From Streptomyces sp. SLBN-31 (lineage in GTDB: Bacteria > Actinomycetota > Actinomycetes > Streptomycetales > Streptomycetaceae): a DNA stretch of 64,000 nucleotides. Below are positions 17,745 to 26,367 of this stretch, in pieces. The stretch covers positions 3,658,001 through 3,722,000 of the forward strand of contig NZ_VFNC01000002.1 of the NCBI RefSeq assembly GCF_006715395.1, read 5' to 3'. The notes under the pieces were generated by a model. The model did no database searches and was not told the origin of the DNA. It saw only the letters and a list, made by a program, of their open reading frames with translations. The position numbers and the translations under genes were made by a program. Numbering within the stretch: the stretch's first letter is position 1; each line of letters opens with the position of its first letter.

Positions 17745-18326
17745 TCACACGGCGGCGGTGCCGATGAGGGCGTTGCGGGTCACCAGCGCGGCCAGCTGCT
17801 CCTCGCCCAGGTCCTGCGTGCCCTCGGGCCGGCGCGGCAGCACCATGTAGCGGGTCTCGGCGCTGGAGTCCCACACGGTGATCTCCGTGGCGGCCGGCAG
17901 TTCCAGGCCGAACTCCGCCAGGACCGCCCGTGGTTCACGGACCACCCGGGAGCGGTAGGCCTCCGACTTGTACCAGCTGGGGGACGGGCCGAGCAGGCGC
18001 AGCGGATAGCAGGAGCAGAGGGTGCAGACGATGACGTTGTGGGTCGTCGCGGTGTTCTCGACGACCCTCAGGCGCTGGTACGAGCCCTCCATGAAGCCGA
18101 GTTCACGGACCGCGGACGTGCCGTCCGCCAGCAGGCGGGACCTGAACTCCTCGTCCAGCCAGGCCCGCGCGACGACGCGTGCCCCGTTCGCCGGTGTCGC
18201 CCCGGACAGGGTCGCGTCGATGATCTCGTCGAGCCGGGCGCCGGAGAGGACACCCTTCTCCTCCAGCAGGGTCTCCAGGCGTCGTACCCGACGGGCGATC
18301 GTCGCGTCGGAGTGGTCACCGCTCAT
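17745..18326 (-). CDS. Nitrile hydratase / thiocyanate hydrolase alpha-type (metal-binding) subunit
   Basis: 193 residues. The metal claw VCTLCSCYP is intact: C101-T-L-C104-S-C106, where the second and third Cys are normally oxidised to sulfinic and sulfenic acids. Thr after the first Cys and Tyr after the last are the cobalt-type pattern, also found in thiocyanate hydrolase gamma. It forms the catalytic site with the beta subunit and hydrates nitriles to amides (or hydrolyses thiocyanate). The start overlaps the previous ORF by 11 bp, implying translational coupling. I see no activator/P47K-type metallochaperone gene nearby. Third gene of the three-subunit set. Confidence 0.9.
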   Translation of the reverse strand: MSGDHSDATIARRVRRLETLLEEKGVLSGARLDEIIDATLSGATPANGARVVARAWLDEEFRSRLLADGTSAVRELGFMEGSYQRLRVVENTATTHNVIVCTLCSCYPLRLLGPSPSWYKSEAYRSRVVREPRAVLAEFGLELPAATEITVWDSSAETRYMVLPRRPEGTQDLGEEQLAALVTRNALIGTAAV

Positions 18327-18615
18327 GCCCGTGATCCTCTTCCAGATAGCTTTCCCACAGATCCAGTACGACGTGGTGGTCGCCCTCGCCCCACAGGTCG
18401 CGGGCCGCGAACCGGACCGCGTAGACCTGCTCCACGGGCGCGTCCCCGCGGCCCTGCGCGCTGACGTCGGCCAGTTCCGCCGGTCCCTCCGGTTCGATCA
18501 CGACGCCCCGCTTGCCGCGGGCGTAGCGCGGCAGGCGGGTGTGATGGGGCGGGTCGTGGTGGAAGGTGCGGACGCGGGTGCCGGGCGGGAAGCGGTCAGC
18601 GGGCATCGAGCTCAC
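18316..18615 (-). CDS. Nitrile hydratase beta subunit, C-terminal half as a separate protein
   Basis: 99 residues. It matches the SH3-like barrel that forms the C-terminal half of nitrile hydratase beta: FPPGTRVRTF, HTRLPRYARGKRGVV, and VYAVRFAARDLWGEGDHHVVLDLWESYL. The ORF overlaps the upstream half by 20 bp in another frame and its own stop overlaps the alpha gene, so the beta chain is genuinely two polypeptides unless a sequencing frameshift exists. Thiocyanate hydrolase and the toyocamycin nitrile hydratase ToyJKL use the same three-chain architecture. Confidence 0.87.
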   Translation of the reverse strand: MSSMPADRFPPGTRVRTFHHDPPHHTRLPRYARGKRGVVIEPEGPAELADVSAQGRGDAPVEQVYAVRFAARDLWGEGDHHVVLDLWESYLEEDHGHER

Positions 18616-18880
18616 CCGGCTTCAGCACGCCCTTGCGTTCGAGCAGGATGCGGATCGCCTCGAACCAGCGCGCGTAGTACGACGTCGACAGATACTCCGT
18701 CGGCGGCATGGACTCGATCGCGTTCCGGAACTCGTTGGTGTTGAACAGCCCTTGCTCGCGCAGGGCGTTGAGCAGCCCGACGACCCGGGCCTCCCAGTCC
18801 GCGTGGAAGGGTTCGGCGTCGTCGGTGATGTCGACCGCACCGAAGCCCTGCGTCCCGCCCACGTCGTTGATCCTGGCCAT
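18596..18880 (-). CDS. Nitrile hydratase beta subunit, N-terminal half as a separate protein
   Basis: 94 residues. MARINDVGGTQGFGAV is the hallmark N-terminus of nitrile hydratase beta (usually NGxHDxGGxxGFG), followed by PFHADWEARVVGLLNALREQG, FRNAIESMPPTEYLSTSYYARW and ERKGVL, the helical half that wraps round the alpha subunit. It is the first of three overlapping subunit genes. The stop lies within the start of the second half. It begins 21 bp after the beta-propeller gene, so all four genes probably form one operon. Confidence 0.88.
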   Translation of the reverse strand: MARINDVGGTQGFGAVDITDDAEPFHADWEARVVGLLNALREQGLFNTNEFRNAIESMPPTEYLSTSYYARWFEAIRILLERKGVLKPGELDAR

Positions 18881-18901
18881 GCGGACAGGCTACGACGCTG
18901 T

Positions 18902-19768
18902 TCAGTCGCTGTCCTCCTTGACGAAGATCGAGAAGCGGCGCGCTCCGATCTCCCCCGAGGCGAAGCCGAGGTACACCTTCGGGTCGGAGCCCGCGCGCAC
19001 CGCGACGCCCTCCGGCTCGCGGTAGGTGAGGTTGTAGCCGGCCTGGGTGCGCTGTTGCTGGAGCAGCTTGCCGGTGGTGACGGAGATGCTGGAGACGTAG
19101 GAGTTGCCTCGGCCCGCGGCCGGGTTGGTGGTGGCGTTGTAGGCGGTGCCCGCGAGCTGGTAGACGGCGTCGCGGAACAGGGCGTAACCCTGGAACGGGA
19201 TCTTGGGGTCGGGGTGGGCGCCGACCTGGGCGAAGTCGGCGACCGGGTTGTCGTAGTCGCGGGCCGTGAAGGCGTCGAGGTCCCAGACGCGGTAGCGGGG
19301 CCTGTTCGCGTGGTCGCGGTAGCGGACGGCGATGCGGCCCGAGTCCTGGCAGACCGACGGCTGGTTGTTCGTGGAGCCCGCGATCGGCTTGCGGATCTTG
19401 ACGTTCGCGGCGGTGCGGGTGGCGCCGTCGGCGAAGTGGAAGCGGGTGACGCCCTGCCCGTAGCCGTGGACGGCGGCGGCCTCGGTCCAGATCCAGGTGG
19501 AGCCGTCCTCGGCGTCGCGCTGGATGCCCATGCTGACGCCGTGACCGAAGCCCTTGAGGTACATGTGGCCGAGCCGCTTGCCCTTGTAGTCCAGCTTGTT
19601 GAGGCACAGGTCGCCGGCCGCGTGGCCGGTGGCGGTGACCTGGAGCACGTACAGGTGCTTGTTCGGCTCGTCGAAGGCGAACGACTGCAGCACCGTCGGC
19701 TCCCTGAGCGTGGCCTTCTGCCACAGCCAACGAACCGACGGCACCGCGAGGTTGATCGCAGAGGTCAC
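18902..19768 (-). CDS. P68-RBP/TagC-like beta-propeller protein
   Basis: 288 residues, beta-rich, with repeated aromatic/Gly patterns (YVLQVTATGHAAGDLCLNKLDYKGKR is a representative blade of about 26 residues, shown here in part). The overall pattern, including GHGVSMGIQRD, STWIWTEA and EPEGVAV, resembles proteins annotated in Streptomyces as teichoic acid biosynthesis protein C or P68 receptor-binding-protein-like propellers. No signal peptide is evident from ATG 19768, so a cytoplasmic or non-classically exported location is possible. It is the first gene before the split nitrile hydratase, an association I do not know from the literature. Confidence 0.6.
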   Translation of the reverse strand: MTSAINLAVPSVRWLWQKATLREPTVLQSFAFDEPNKHLYVLQVTATGHAAGDLCLNKLDYKGKRLGHMYLKGFGHGVSMGIQRDAEDGSTWIWTEAAAVHGYGQGVTRFHFADGATRTAANVKIRKPIAGSTNNQPSVCQDSGRIAVRYRDHANRPRYRVWDLDAFTARDYDNPVADFAQVGAHPDPKIPFQGYALFRDAVYQLAGTAYNATTNPAAGRGNSYVSSISVTTGKLLQQQRTQAGYNLTYREPEGVAVRAGSDPKVYLGFASGEIGARRFSIFVKEDSD

Positions 19769-19857
19769 GGAGAGTTCCCCAGTCCTGTGGGCGCCCCCTC
19801 GGCACCCGCAGGACTTGAGGGTGTCAACCGGCGTTCACCGGTCGCAAGGCTTTCGGC

Positions 19858-21069
<1,212 letters not shown>

Positions 21070-21130
21070 GCGCAACGGCCGCGGACGCGGCATTTCTGTA
21101 CAGGATGACCATCGCACTCGGGAGGCTGCT

Positions 21131-21610
21131 GTGGCGATCGATCAGCTCGACGGCCGGATCCTCGTCCTGCTGGCGCTGGAGCCGCGGATCGGGGTGCTGG
21201 AGATGTCCCGGCGGCTGGGGGTGGCGCGCGGGACGGCGCAGGCGCGGCTGGACCGGCTCCAGTCGAACGGCGTCATCCGGGGCTTCGGGCCCCAGGTCGA
21301 TCCGGCGGCCCTCGGATATCCGGTCACGGCGTTCGCCACCCTCCAGATCCGCCAGGGCCAGGGCGCCGACGTGCGGGCACACCTGGCGTCCGTACCGGAG
21401 GTGCTGGAGCTGCACACCACCACCGGCAGCGGGGACATGCTGTGCCGGCTGGTGGCGAGGTCCAACGCGGATCTGCAGCGGGTCATCGACCGGGTCGTCG
21501 CCATCGACGGCATCGTCCGGGCGGCCACCGCGATCGTGATGGAGAACCCCGTTCCGCTGCGGATCATCCCGCTGGTGGAGCAGGCGGCGCGGGATGCCGA
21601 GGGCACGTAG
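21131..21610 (+). CDS. Lrp/AsnC-family transcriptional regulator
   Basis: 159 residues from GTG 21131 with GGGAGG upstream. An N-terminal winged helix (LDGRILVLLALEPRIGVLEMSRRLGVARGTAQARLDRL, quoted in parts) is followed by a RAM effector domain with VLELHTTTGSGDMLCRLVA, the conserved turn that forms the ligand pocket. Members of this family sense amino acids. Divergence from hppD suggests that it controls tyrosine degradation, possibly sensing tyrosine, phenylalanine or hydroxyphenylpyruvate. Ends 76 bp before an unrelated ArsR-like gene. Confidence 0.9.
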   Translation: MAIDQLDGRILVLLALEPRIGVLEMSRRLGVARGTAQARLDRLQSNGVIRGFGPQVDPAALGYPVTAFATLQIRQGQGADVRAHLASVPEVLELHTTTGSGDMLCRLVARSNADLQRVIDRVVAIDGIVRAATAIVMENPVPLRIIPLVEQAARDAEGT

Positions 21611-21634
21611 CCCCTTGGGAATGGCGATGCCGAC

Positions 21635-21684
21635 CATACAAAGAAGACGTTGCAAAGGTCTCTTTGCAACGCTACCTTTGTATG
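21635..21684. promoter_or_regulatory. Nested 50-bp palindromic operator at the ArsR-like regulator promoter
   Basis: Two concentric inverted repeats share one centre: CGTTGCAAAG-GTCT-CTTTGCAACG (21648-21671) inside CATACAAAG...CTTTGTATG (21635-21643 and 21676-21684). All arms are perfect. TTGCAA at 21651 and TACCTT at 21673 form a plausible -35/-10 pair with a 16-base spacer whose start coincides with the GTG at 21686, so bound protein would block a leaderless promoter. Confidence 0.65.
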
Positions 21685-21685
21685 C

Positions 21686-22264
21686 GTGACAGAGCCGCCC
21701 CGGACCCCGGAGGTCCGCCATCTCGACGCCCGCTCCCTGCGCGGGCTCGCGCACCCCCTGCGCATGCAGCTGCTGGACGCCCTGCGCTTCGGCGGCCCCG
21801 CCACCGCGTCCCAACTCGCCGAGAAACTGGGCGAGTCCAGCGGTGCCACCAGCTACCACCTGCGCCAGCTCGCCGCCCACGGCTTCGTCGAGGACGCCCC
21901 CGAGCGCGGCAAGGGACGCGAACGCTGGTGGAAGGCGGTCCACAAGGGCTTCAGCTTCGACGACTCCCTGCTCACGGACACCGACCCGGCCGTCCGCGGG
22001 GCCGCCGACCTCTACCTCCACGAGATCGCGATGAGCCAGGTCAGGAACCTGTCCACCTGGCTGGGCGACCGAGGTTCATGGCCCGAGGAGTGGAACCGCG
22101 TCTGGGACATGAGCAGCGCGACGCTACGGCTGACGCCGGAGCTCACCCGTGAGCTGATCGAGAAGATGCACGCGCTCGTCGACTCCTACCGCGACCTGGC
22201 CGTCGAGGACGACACCGCGGCCCAGGTACGCATCCACACGCACGCCTTCCCGATGACCGACTGA
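21686..22264 (+). CDS. ArsR-like (HTH_20) transcriptional regulator
   Basis: 192 residues from GTG 21686. The winged helix is near the N-terminus: LRGLAHPLRMQLLDAL, ATASQLAEKLGESSGATSYHLRQLAAHGFV and the wing RGKGRERWW. The C-terminal half is helical and probably serves dimerisation or ligand sensing (no ArsR metal-box cysteines are present). The start is chosen because the promoter and palindromic operator end directly before it, pointing to a leaderless, autoregulated gene. No transporter is attached; only a 62-residue ORF follows. Confidence 0.88.
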   Translation: MTEPPRTPEVRHLDARSLRGLAHPLRMQLLDALRFGGPATASQLAEKLGESSGATSYHLRQLAAHGFVEDAPERGKGRERWWKAVHKGFSFDDSLLTDTDPAVRGAADLYLHEIAMSQVRNLSTWLGDRGSWPEEWNRVWDMSSATLRLTPELTRELIEKMHALVDSYRDLAVEDDTAAQVRIHTHAFPMTD

Positions 22265-22277
22265 GAGGCCGGCCCCG

Positions 22278-22466
22278 ATGCTGCCCCCCGAATCCCACCT
22301 CGCCGCGCACCACACCCGCGCCGCCGAACTCCACGCCGAGGCCGCCGCCCACCGCCTCGCCGCCGAGGCCGTACGCCCCCGCGATCTCCGTGCCCGCCTG
22401 GGCTGGACGCTCGTGGAGGTGGGCCTGCGCCTCGCCACACCGAGGCCGGCGCTGATGAACGCCTAG
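22278..22466 (+). CDS. Small hypothetical protein, 62 aa
   Basis: ATG 22278, 13 bp after the ArsR-like regulator stop, so probably co-transcribed. Ala/His/Arg-rich amphipathic helix (HHTRAAELHAEAAAHRLAAEA) followed by a short hydrophobic stretch (LGWTLVEVGLRLA). Similar short ORFs follow such regulators in Streptomyces, but no function is known. Coding bias (G/C at third positions) supports translation. Confidence 0.5.
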   Translation: MLPPESHLAAHHTRAAELHAEAAAHRLAAEAVRPRDLRARLGWTLVEVGLRLATPRPALMNA

Positions 22467-22484
22467 AACTCGGCCGACCAGGGC

Positions 22485-23276
22485 TCAGCAGGCGGCGACG
22501 GAGCCCTTCCCGCTCTCCAGCGCCACCAGCGACTCCACGGCGCTCTTCAGCGTCGTCACCGGGATCAGCCGCAGCCCCTCCGGCAGTTCGGACCGGGCGT
22601 CGGAGCACTCGGCCCTGGGGACCAGGAACACCGTCGCCCCGTCCCGCCGGGCGGCCTGCGTCTTCAGCGCGACGCCGCCCACGGCTCCGACCTTGCCGTC
22701 GGCGTCGATGGTCCCCGTACCGGCGACGGTGCGGCCGCCCGTGAGGTCGCCGCCGCCGCCGTTGCCGTCGAGCTTGTCGATGATGCCCAGCGTGAACAGC
22801 AGCCCGGCACTGGGCCCGCCCACGTCGGCGAGCTTCAGCGTGACCTTGACGTCCTTGCCGGTCAGATGGAGGTAGTCCAGCGCGGCCTCGGTCGCGGCGT
22901 CCTGGGACTCCTTCATCTGCGCGCTGTTGTGCTGCTCGATCTCCTTGGTGGACTGTCCGCTGGGGTAGACGGCGTCGCGCGGCATGACGGCCCGGTCCGT
23001 GGCGAACCACGCGGAGAGCACGTCGCCGAGCGAGACCCGCGTGTCCGGATTGGTCGCCTCGATCGTCGTCATCCGCAACTGCCCGCTGGTCGTACGGCTC
23101 TTCGCGCCCGAGATGGTGATCACCGGGGTGCCCTTGTTCTCCCCGAGCACGTTCGCGGTCATACCGGGCTGCGCCAGCGAGAACGGCAGCGGCGCGAAAA
23201 CCGCCGTGGCGATCAACGCCACGGCGGGCAGCGCGCAGACGGCGAGGGCCTGGGGGCGTGTGAGGCGAGAGAGCAC
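22485..23276 (-). CDS. Membrane-anchored Lon-like serine protease lacking a PDZ domain
   Basis: 263 residues from GTG 23276. One N-terminal hydrophobic helix (about 8-28) anchors the protein outside the membrane. The Lon proteolytic domain occupies about 110-250 with the Ser-Lys dyad at S156 (VGGPSAGLLFTLGI) and K205 (GAVGGVALKTQAA). YlbL-type secreted Lon proteases normally carry a PDZ domain before the protease; here only about 75 beta-rich residues lie between the membrane helix and the Lon domain, too few for that PDZ. Substrate unknown. No near neighbour suggests one. Confidence 0.85.
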   Translation of the reverse strand: MLSRLTRPQALAVCALPAVALIATAVFAPLPFSLAQPGMTANVLGENKGTPVITISGAKSRTTSGQLRMTTIEATNPDTRVSLGDVLSAWFATDRAVMPRDAVYPSGQSTKEIEQHNSAQMKESQDAATEAALDYLHLTGKDVKVTLKLADVGGPSAGLLFTLGIIDKLDGNGGGGDLTGGRTVAGTGTIDADGKVGAVGGVALKTQAARRDGATVFLVPRAECSDARSELPEGLRLIPVTTLKSAVESLVALESGKGSVAAC

Positions 23277-23381
23277 GGGATCAATCTAACGCGAAGAACC
23301 CTTTCAGCCTGCTCCGGGCCACTGGTGCTCAAGGGTCCGCGGGCAGGCGTCACCCCACCCTCGGCGGCCCCGCGCACGCGC

Positions 23382-24023
23382 TCACTGCAGGGCTTCGGCG
23401 ACCTCCCGTGCCGCGTCCACCACCCGCGGCCCCACCCGCTCGGGCACCGCGTCGGCCAGCATCACCACCCCGACGCTCCCCTCGACCCCGGTGACCCCGA
23501 GCAACGGCGCCGCGGCGCCGCTGGCGCCCGCCTCCAGCTCGCCGTGCGTGAGGGTGTATCCGCACTCCGCCGTCGGCTTGGCCCGCGCGGCCAGGATCGC
23601 CTTGCCGGCGGCCCCCCGGTCCAGCGGATGCCGGAAGCCCGCTCGGTACGCCACGTGATAGTCGGTCCAGGAGGGCTCGACGACGGCGACCGCCAGCGCG
23701 TCCGCCCCGTCCACCAGCGTCAGATGGGCGGTCGCCCCTATGTCCTCGGCGAGCGAGCGCAGGGCCGGCAGGGCGGCCTCCCGGACCAGCGGATGCACCT
23801 GCCGTCCCAGCCTCAGCACACCCAGCCCGACGCGGGCACGTCCGCCCAGGTCACGGCGTACGAGGGCGTGTTGCTCAAGGGTGGCGAGCAACCGGTACAC
23901 CACGGTCCGGTTCACGCCCAGTTTGGTGGATAGCTCGGTGACGGTCAGCCCATGGTCCGTGTCGGCCAGCAGCTTGAGGACCCGTAGTCCCCGGTCGAGC
24001 GTCTGAGAGGTCTCCGCGGTCAC
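23382..24023 (-). CDS. IclR-family transcriptional regulator
   Basis: 213 residues from GTG 24023, chosen because GGAGGA lies 9 bases upstream; another GTG at 24032 directly abuts that site. N-terminal winged helix: LRVLKLLADTDHGLTVTELSTKLGVNRTVVYRLLATLEQHAL (given in outline). The C-terminal effector domain has AALPALRSLAEDIGATAHLTL and RGAAGKAILA, typical of IclR ligand pockets. These proteins control catabolism of aromatic acids, glyoxylate or sugars; no such genes are adjacent, so the target is unknown. Confidence 0.87.
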   Translation of the reverse strand: MTAETSQTLDRGLRVLKLLADTDHGLTVTELSTKLGVNRTVVYRLLATLEQHALVRRDLGGRARVGLGVLRLGRQVHPLVREAALPALRSLAEDIGATAHLTLVDGADALAVAVVEPSWTDYHVAYRAGFRHPLDRGAAGKAILAARAKPTAECGYTLTHGELEAGASGAAAPLLGVTGVEGSVGVVMLADAVPERVGPRVVDAAREVAEALQ

Positions 24024-24331
24024 GACGCCCACTCCTCCAAGTGGTGAGGTCGGCGACCTCCGAGCGGCAGTGCGTCACCGAGTCCCGTCGGCGACGCGCA
24101 ACAGAGGCCGCCGATCGGCCGGCGACCCGGCCTGTACCGGGCCGCGTCGCTTCACGGCTGCGCTCCGCGGCGGCGCTGCCACGGGGCGTGTGCGTAGCGG
24201 GACAGTAGCGAAGGGGGTTCGCTGAGCGGAAGCCTCCGTCCAGAATCCGGGCACGGGGCGAGAGGGAGTACCTCTGTTTGTCCCGATACGCGCACTGGCC
24301 TCACGGGCACCGGTGGTCGGGGGCGGTGTCG
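24024..24331. other. Intergenic region between helicase and IclR genes
   Basis: 308 bp with no supported gene, terminator or recognised repeat. A frame open through it on the minus strand belongs to an alternative frame of the helicase gene and lacks a start signal. Confidence 0.5.
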
Positions 24332-26137
24332 TCACCGCATCCGCGTGGCCCACTCCTGCACCTTGGCGATCCGCTGCCTGAGCTGTCCCGCCGTCGCCTC
24401 CGCGCTCGGCGGCCCGCCGCACACCCGGCGCAGCTCGGTGTGGATGACGCCGTGCGGTTTGCCGCTCTGGTGGACGTAGGCGCTGACCATGGTGTTCAGC
24501 TGCTTGCGCAGCTCCATCATCTCCTTGTGCGAGACGACGGGCCGCCGCTCGGCCGGCAGCTCCAGCAGGTCGGCCTCCGAGTCCGGCTTCTTGCGGCTGT
24601 GCGCGATCTGCCGGGCCTGCCGCTTCTGCAGCAGCAACTGCACCTGGTCGGGCTCCAGCAGCCCCGGGATGCCGAGGTAGTCCTGCTCCTCCTCGCTGCC
24701 GGGGTGGGCCTGCATGCCGAACTCGGCACCGTCGTAGAGCACCCGGTCGAAGACCGCCTCGGACTCCAGCGCCTCGAAGGCGAACTGCTCCTGCTCGCCG
24801 GTGTCCTCGTCCTGCTCCTTGTTCGCCTCCTCCATCTCCTTCTCGGACTCGGCGTACGGGTCCTCCTCGCCCTCCTTCTTCGGCTTGTCGAGGGCGTGGT
24901 CCCGCTCGACCTCCATCTCGTTGGCGAAGGTGAGCAGGTCGGGGACGGTCGGCAGGAACACGGAGGCCGTCTCGCCGCGGCGCCTGGACCGTACGAAGCG
25001 GCCGACGGCCTGGGCGAAGAAGAGCGGGGTGGAGATCGTGGTGGCGTACACGCCGACCGCCAGCCGGGGCACGTCGACGCCCTCGGAGACCATGCGTACG
25101 GCGACCATCCAGCGGTCGTCGCTGTTGCTGAAGTCGTCGATGCGCTTGGACGCGCCGGCGTCGTCGGACAGGACGAGGGTGGCCTTGTTGCCGGTGATCT
25201 CGCGGATCAGCTTGGCGTAGGCGCGCGCTGAGTCCTGGTCGGAGGCGATGACCAGGGCGCCCGCGTCCGGGATGCCCTTGCGGACCTCGGTCAGCCGCTG
25301 GTCGGCGGCGCGCAGCACGCTCGGCATCCACTCGCCGCGCGGATCCAGGGCCGTACGCCAGGCCTGGCTGATCGCGTCCTTCGTCATGGGCTCGCCGAGC
25401 CGGGCGGCGATCTCGTCGCCCGCCTTCGTCCGCCAGCGCATGTTGCCGCTGTAGGAAAGGAAGATGACCGGCCGGACGACGTGGTCGGCGAGGGCGTTGC
25501 CGTAGCCGTAGGTGTAGTCGGCGGCGGACCGCCGGATGCCGTCGTTGCCCTCCTCGTACGTGACGAAGGGGATCGGGTTGGTGTCGGACCGGAACGGCGT
25601 ACCGGTGAGCGCGAGGCGACGGGTGGCCGGCTCGAAGGCCTCCAGACAGGCCTCGCCCCACGACTTGGAGTCACCGGCGTGGTGGATCTCGTCGAGGATG
25701 ACAAGGGTCTTGCGCTGCTCCACCCGGTTGCGGTGCAGCATCGGCCGCACGCCGACACCCGCGTAGGTGACGGCGACGCCGTGGTAGTCCTTGCCGAGCG
25801 GCCCCGCGCTGTACTCGGGATCGAGCTTGATCCCTATCCGCGCGGCCGCCTCCGCCCACTGCTTCTTCAGGTGCTCGGTCGGCGCGACCACGGTCACCTG
25901 CTGCACGACGTGGTGGTGCAGCAGCCAGGAGGCGAGCGTCAGCGCGAAGGTCGTCTTGCCCGCGCCGGGTGTGGCGACGGCGAGGAAGTCGCGCGGCTGC
26001 TCCTGGACGTACTTCTCCATCGCCCCCTGCTGCCAGGCACGCAGTTTGCTGGCGGTGCCCCAGGGAGCGCGGCCTGGGAAGGCGGGAGAGAGGTGGTGGG
26101 AGTGCGAGGCGGAGCTGGTGGCGGCGGTGGTAGTCAC
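24332..26137 (-). CDS. DEAD/DEAH-box superfamily 2 helicase
   Basis: 601 residues from GTG 26137. Motif I is TPGAGKTTFAL, motif II DEIHH, motif III LTGTPF and motif VI QAVGRFVRSRR; motif V is in MVSEGVDVPRLAVG. These define an SF2 helicase of the UvsW/RAD25-like group that unwinds DNA or RNA with ATP. A very acidic region (about 420-475, many Glu/Asp/Gln) separates the helicase core from a Lys/Arg-rich C-terminal part. Function uncertain: the family is conserved in actinobacteria and often called only DEAD/DEAH helicase. Monocistronic by context. Confidence 0.9.
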   Translation of the reverse strand: MTTTAATSSASHSHHLSPAFPGRAPWGTASKLRAWQQGAMEKYVQEQPRDFLAVATPGAGKTTFALTLASWLLHHHVVQQVTVVAPTEHLKKQWAEAAARIGIKLDPEYSAGPLGKDYHGVAVTYAGVGVRPMLHRNRVEQRKTLVILDEIHHAGDSKSWGEACLEAFEPATRRLALTGTPFRSDTNPIPFVTYEEGNDGIRRSAADYTYGYGNALADHVVRPVIFLSYSGNMRWRTKAGDEIAARLGEPMTKDAISQAWRTALDPRGEWMPSVLRAADQRLTEVRKGIPDAGALVIASDQDSARAYAKLIREITGNKATLVLSDDAGASKRIDDFSNSDDRWMVAVRMVSEGVDVPRLAVGVYATTISTPLFFAQAVGRFVRSRRRGETASVFLPTVPDLLTFANEMEVERDHALDKPKKEGEEDPYAESEKEMEEANKEQDEDTGEQEQFAFEALESEAVFDRVLYDGAEFGMQAHPGSEEEQDYLGIPGLLEPDQVQLLLQKRQARQIAHSRKKPDSEADLLELPAERRPVVSHKEMMELRKQLNTMVSAYVHQSGKPHGVIHTELRRVCGGPPSAEATAGQLRQRIAKVQEWATRMR

Positions 26138-26159
26138 GATCTCCGGGGGTGGGTCGGGC

Positions 26160-26246
26160 GGCTCGGTCTACGACGGTCGGGGTCCGGCTCGGTGTGCGAG
26201 GTCGGGGTGCGGCTCGGTGTGCGAGGTCGGGTGCGGCTCGGCTACG
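26160..26246. repeat. Short tandem repeat upstream of the helicase gene
   Basis: Three imperfect copies of a 24-26 bp unit beginning GGCTCGGTGTGCGAGGTCGG at 26160-26185, 26186-26210 and 26211-26234 plus a 12-bp partial copy. Copies 2 and 3 differ by a single G. Situated 23-110 bp upstream of the helicase start. Confidence 0.85.
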
Positions 26247-26367
26247 TATGACAACCGGGCCACCCTACCGGCGAGCCACCGGTGTCAACGCGCGGACAAG
26301 GCCGGGTCGCCCGTGGGTGGGACCCACGTCACAGCCGGCTCGACCGCCCCGGCCATGACCGCCCCTG

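Noticed and set aside
17745..19768. Nitrile hydratase activator (P47K/NhlE-like) in the operon
   Set aside because: The only extra gene is the beta-propeller protein; it has no GTPase or metal-chaperone motif.
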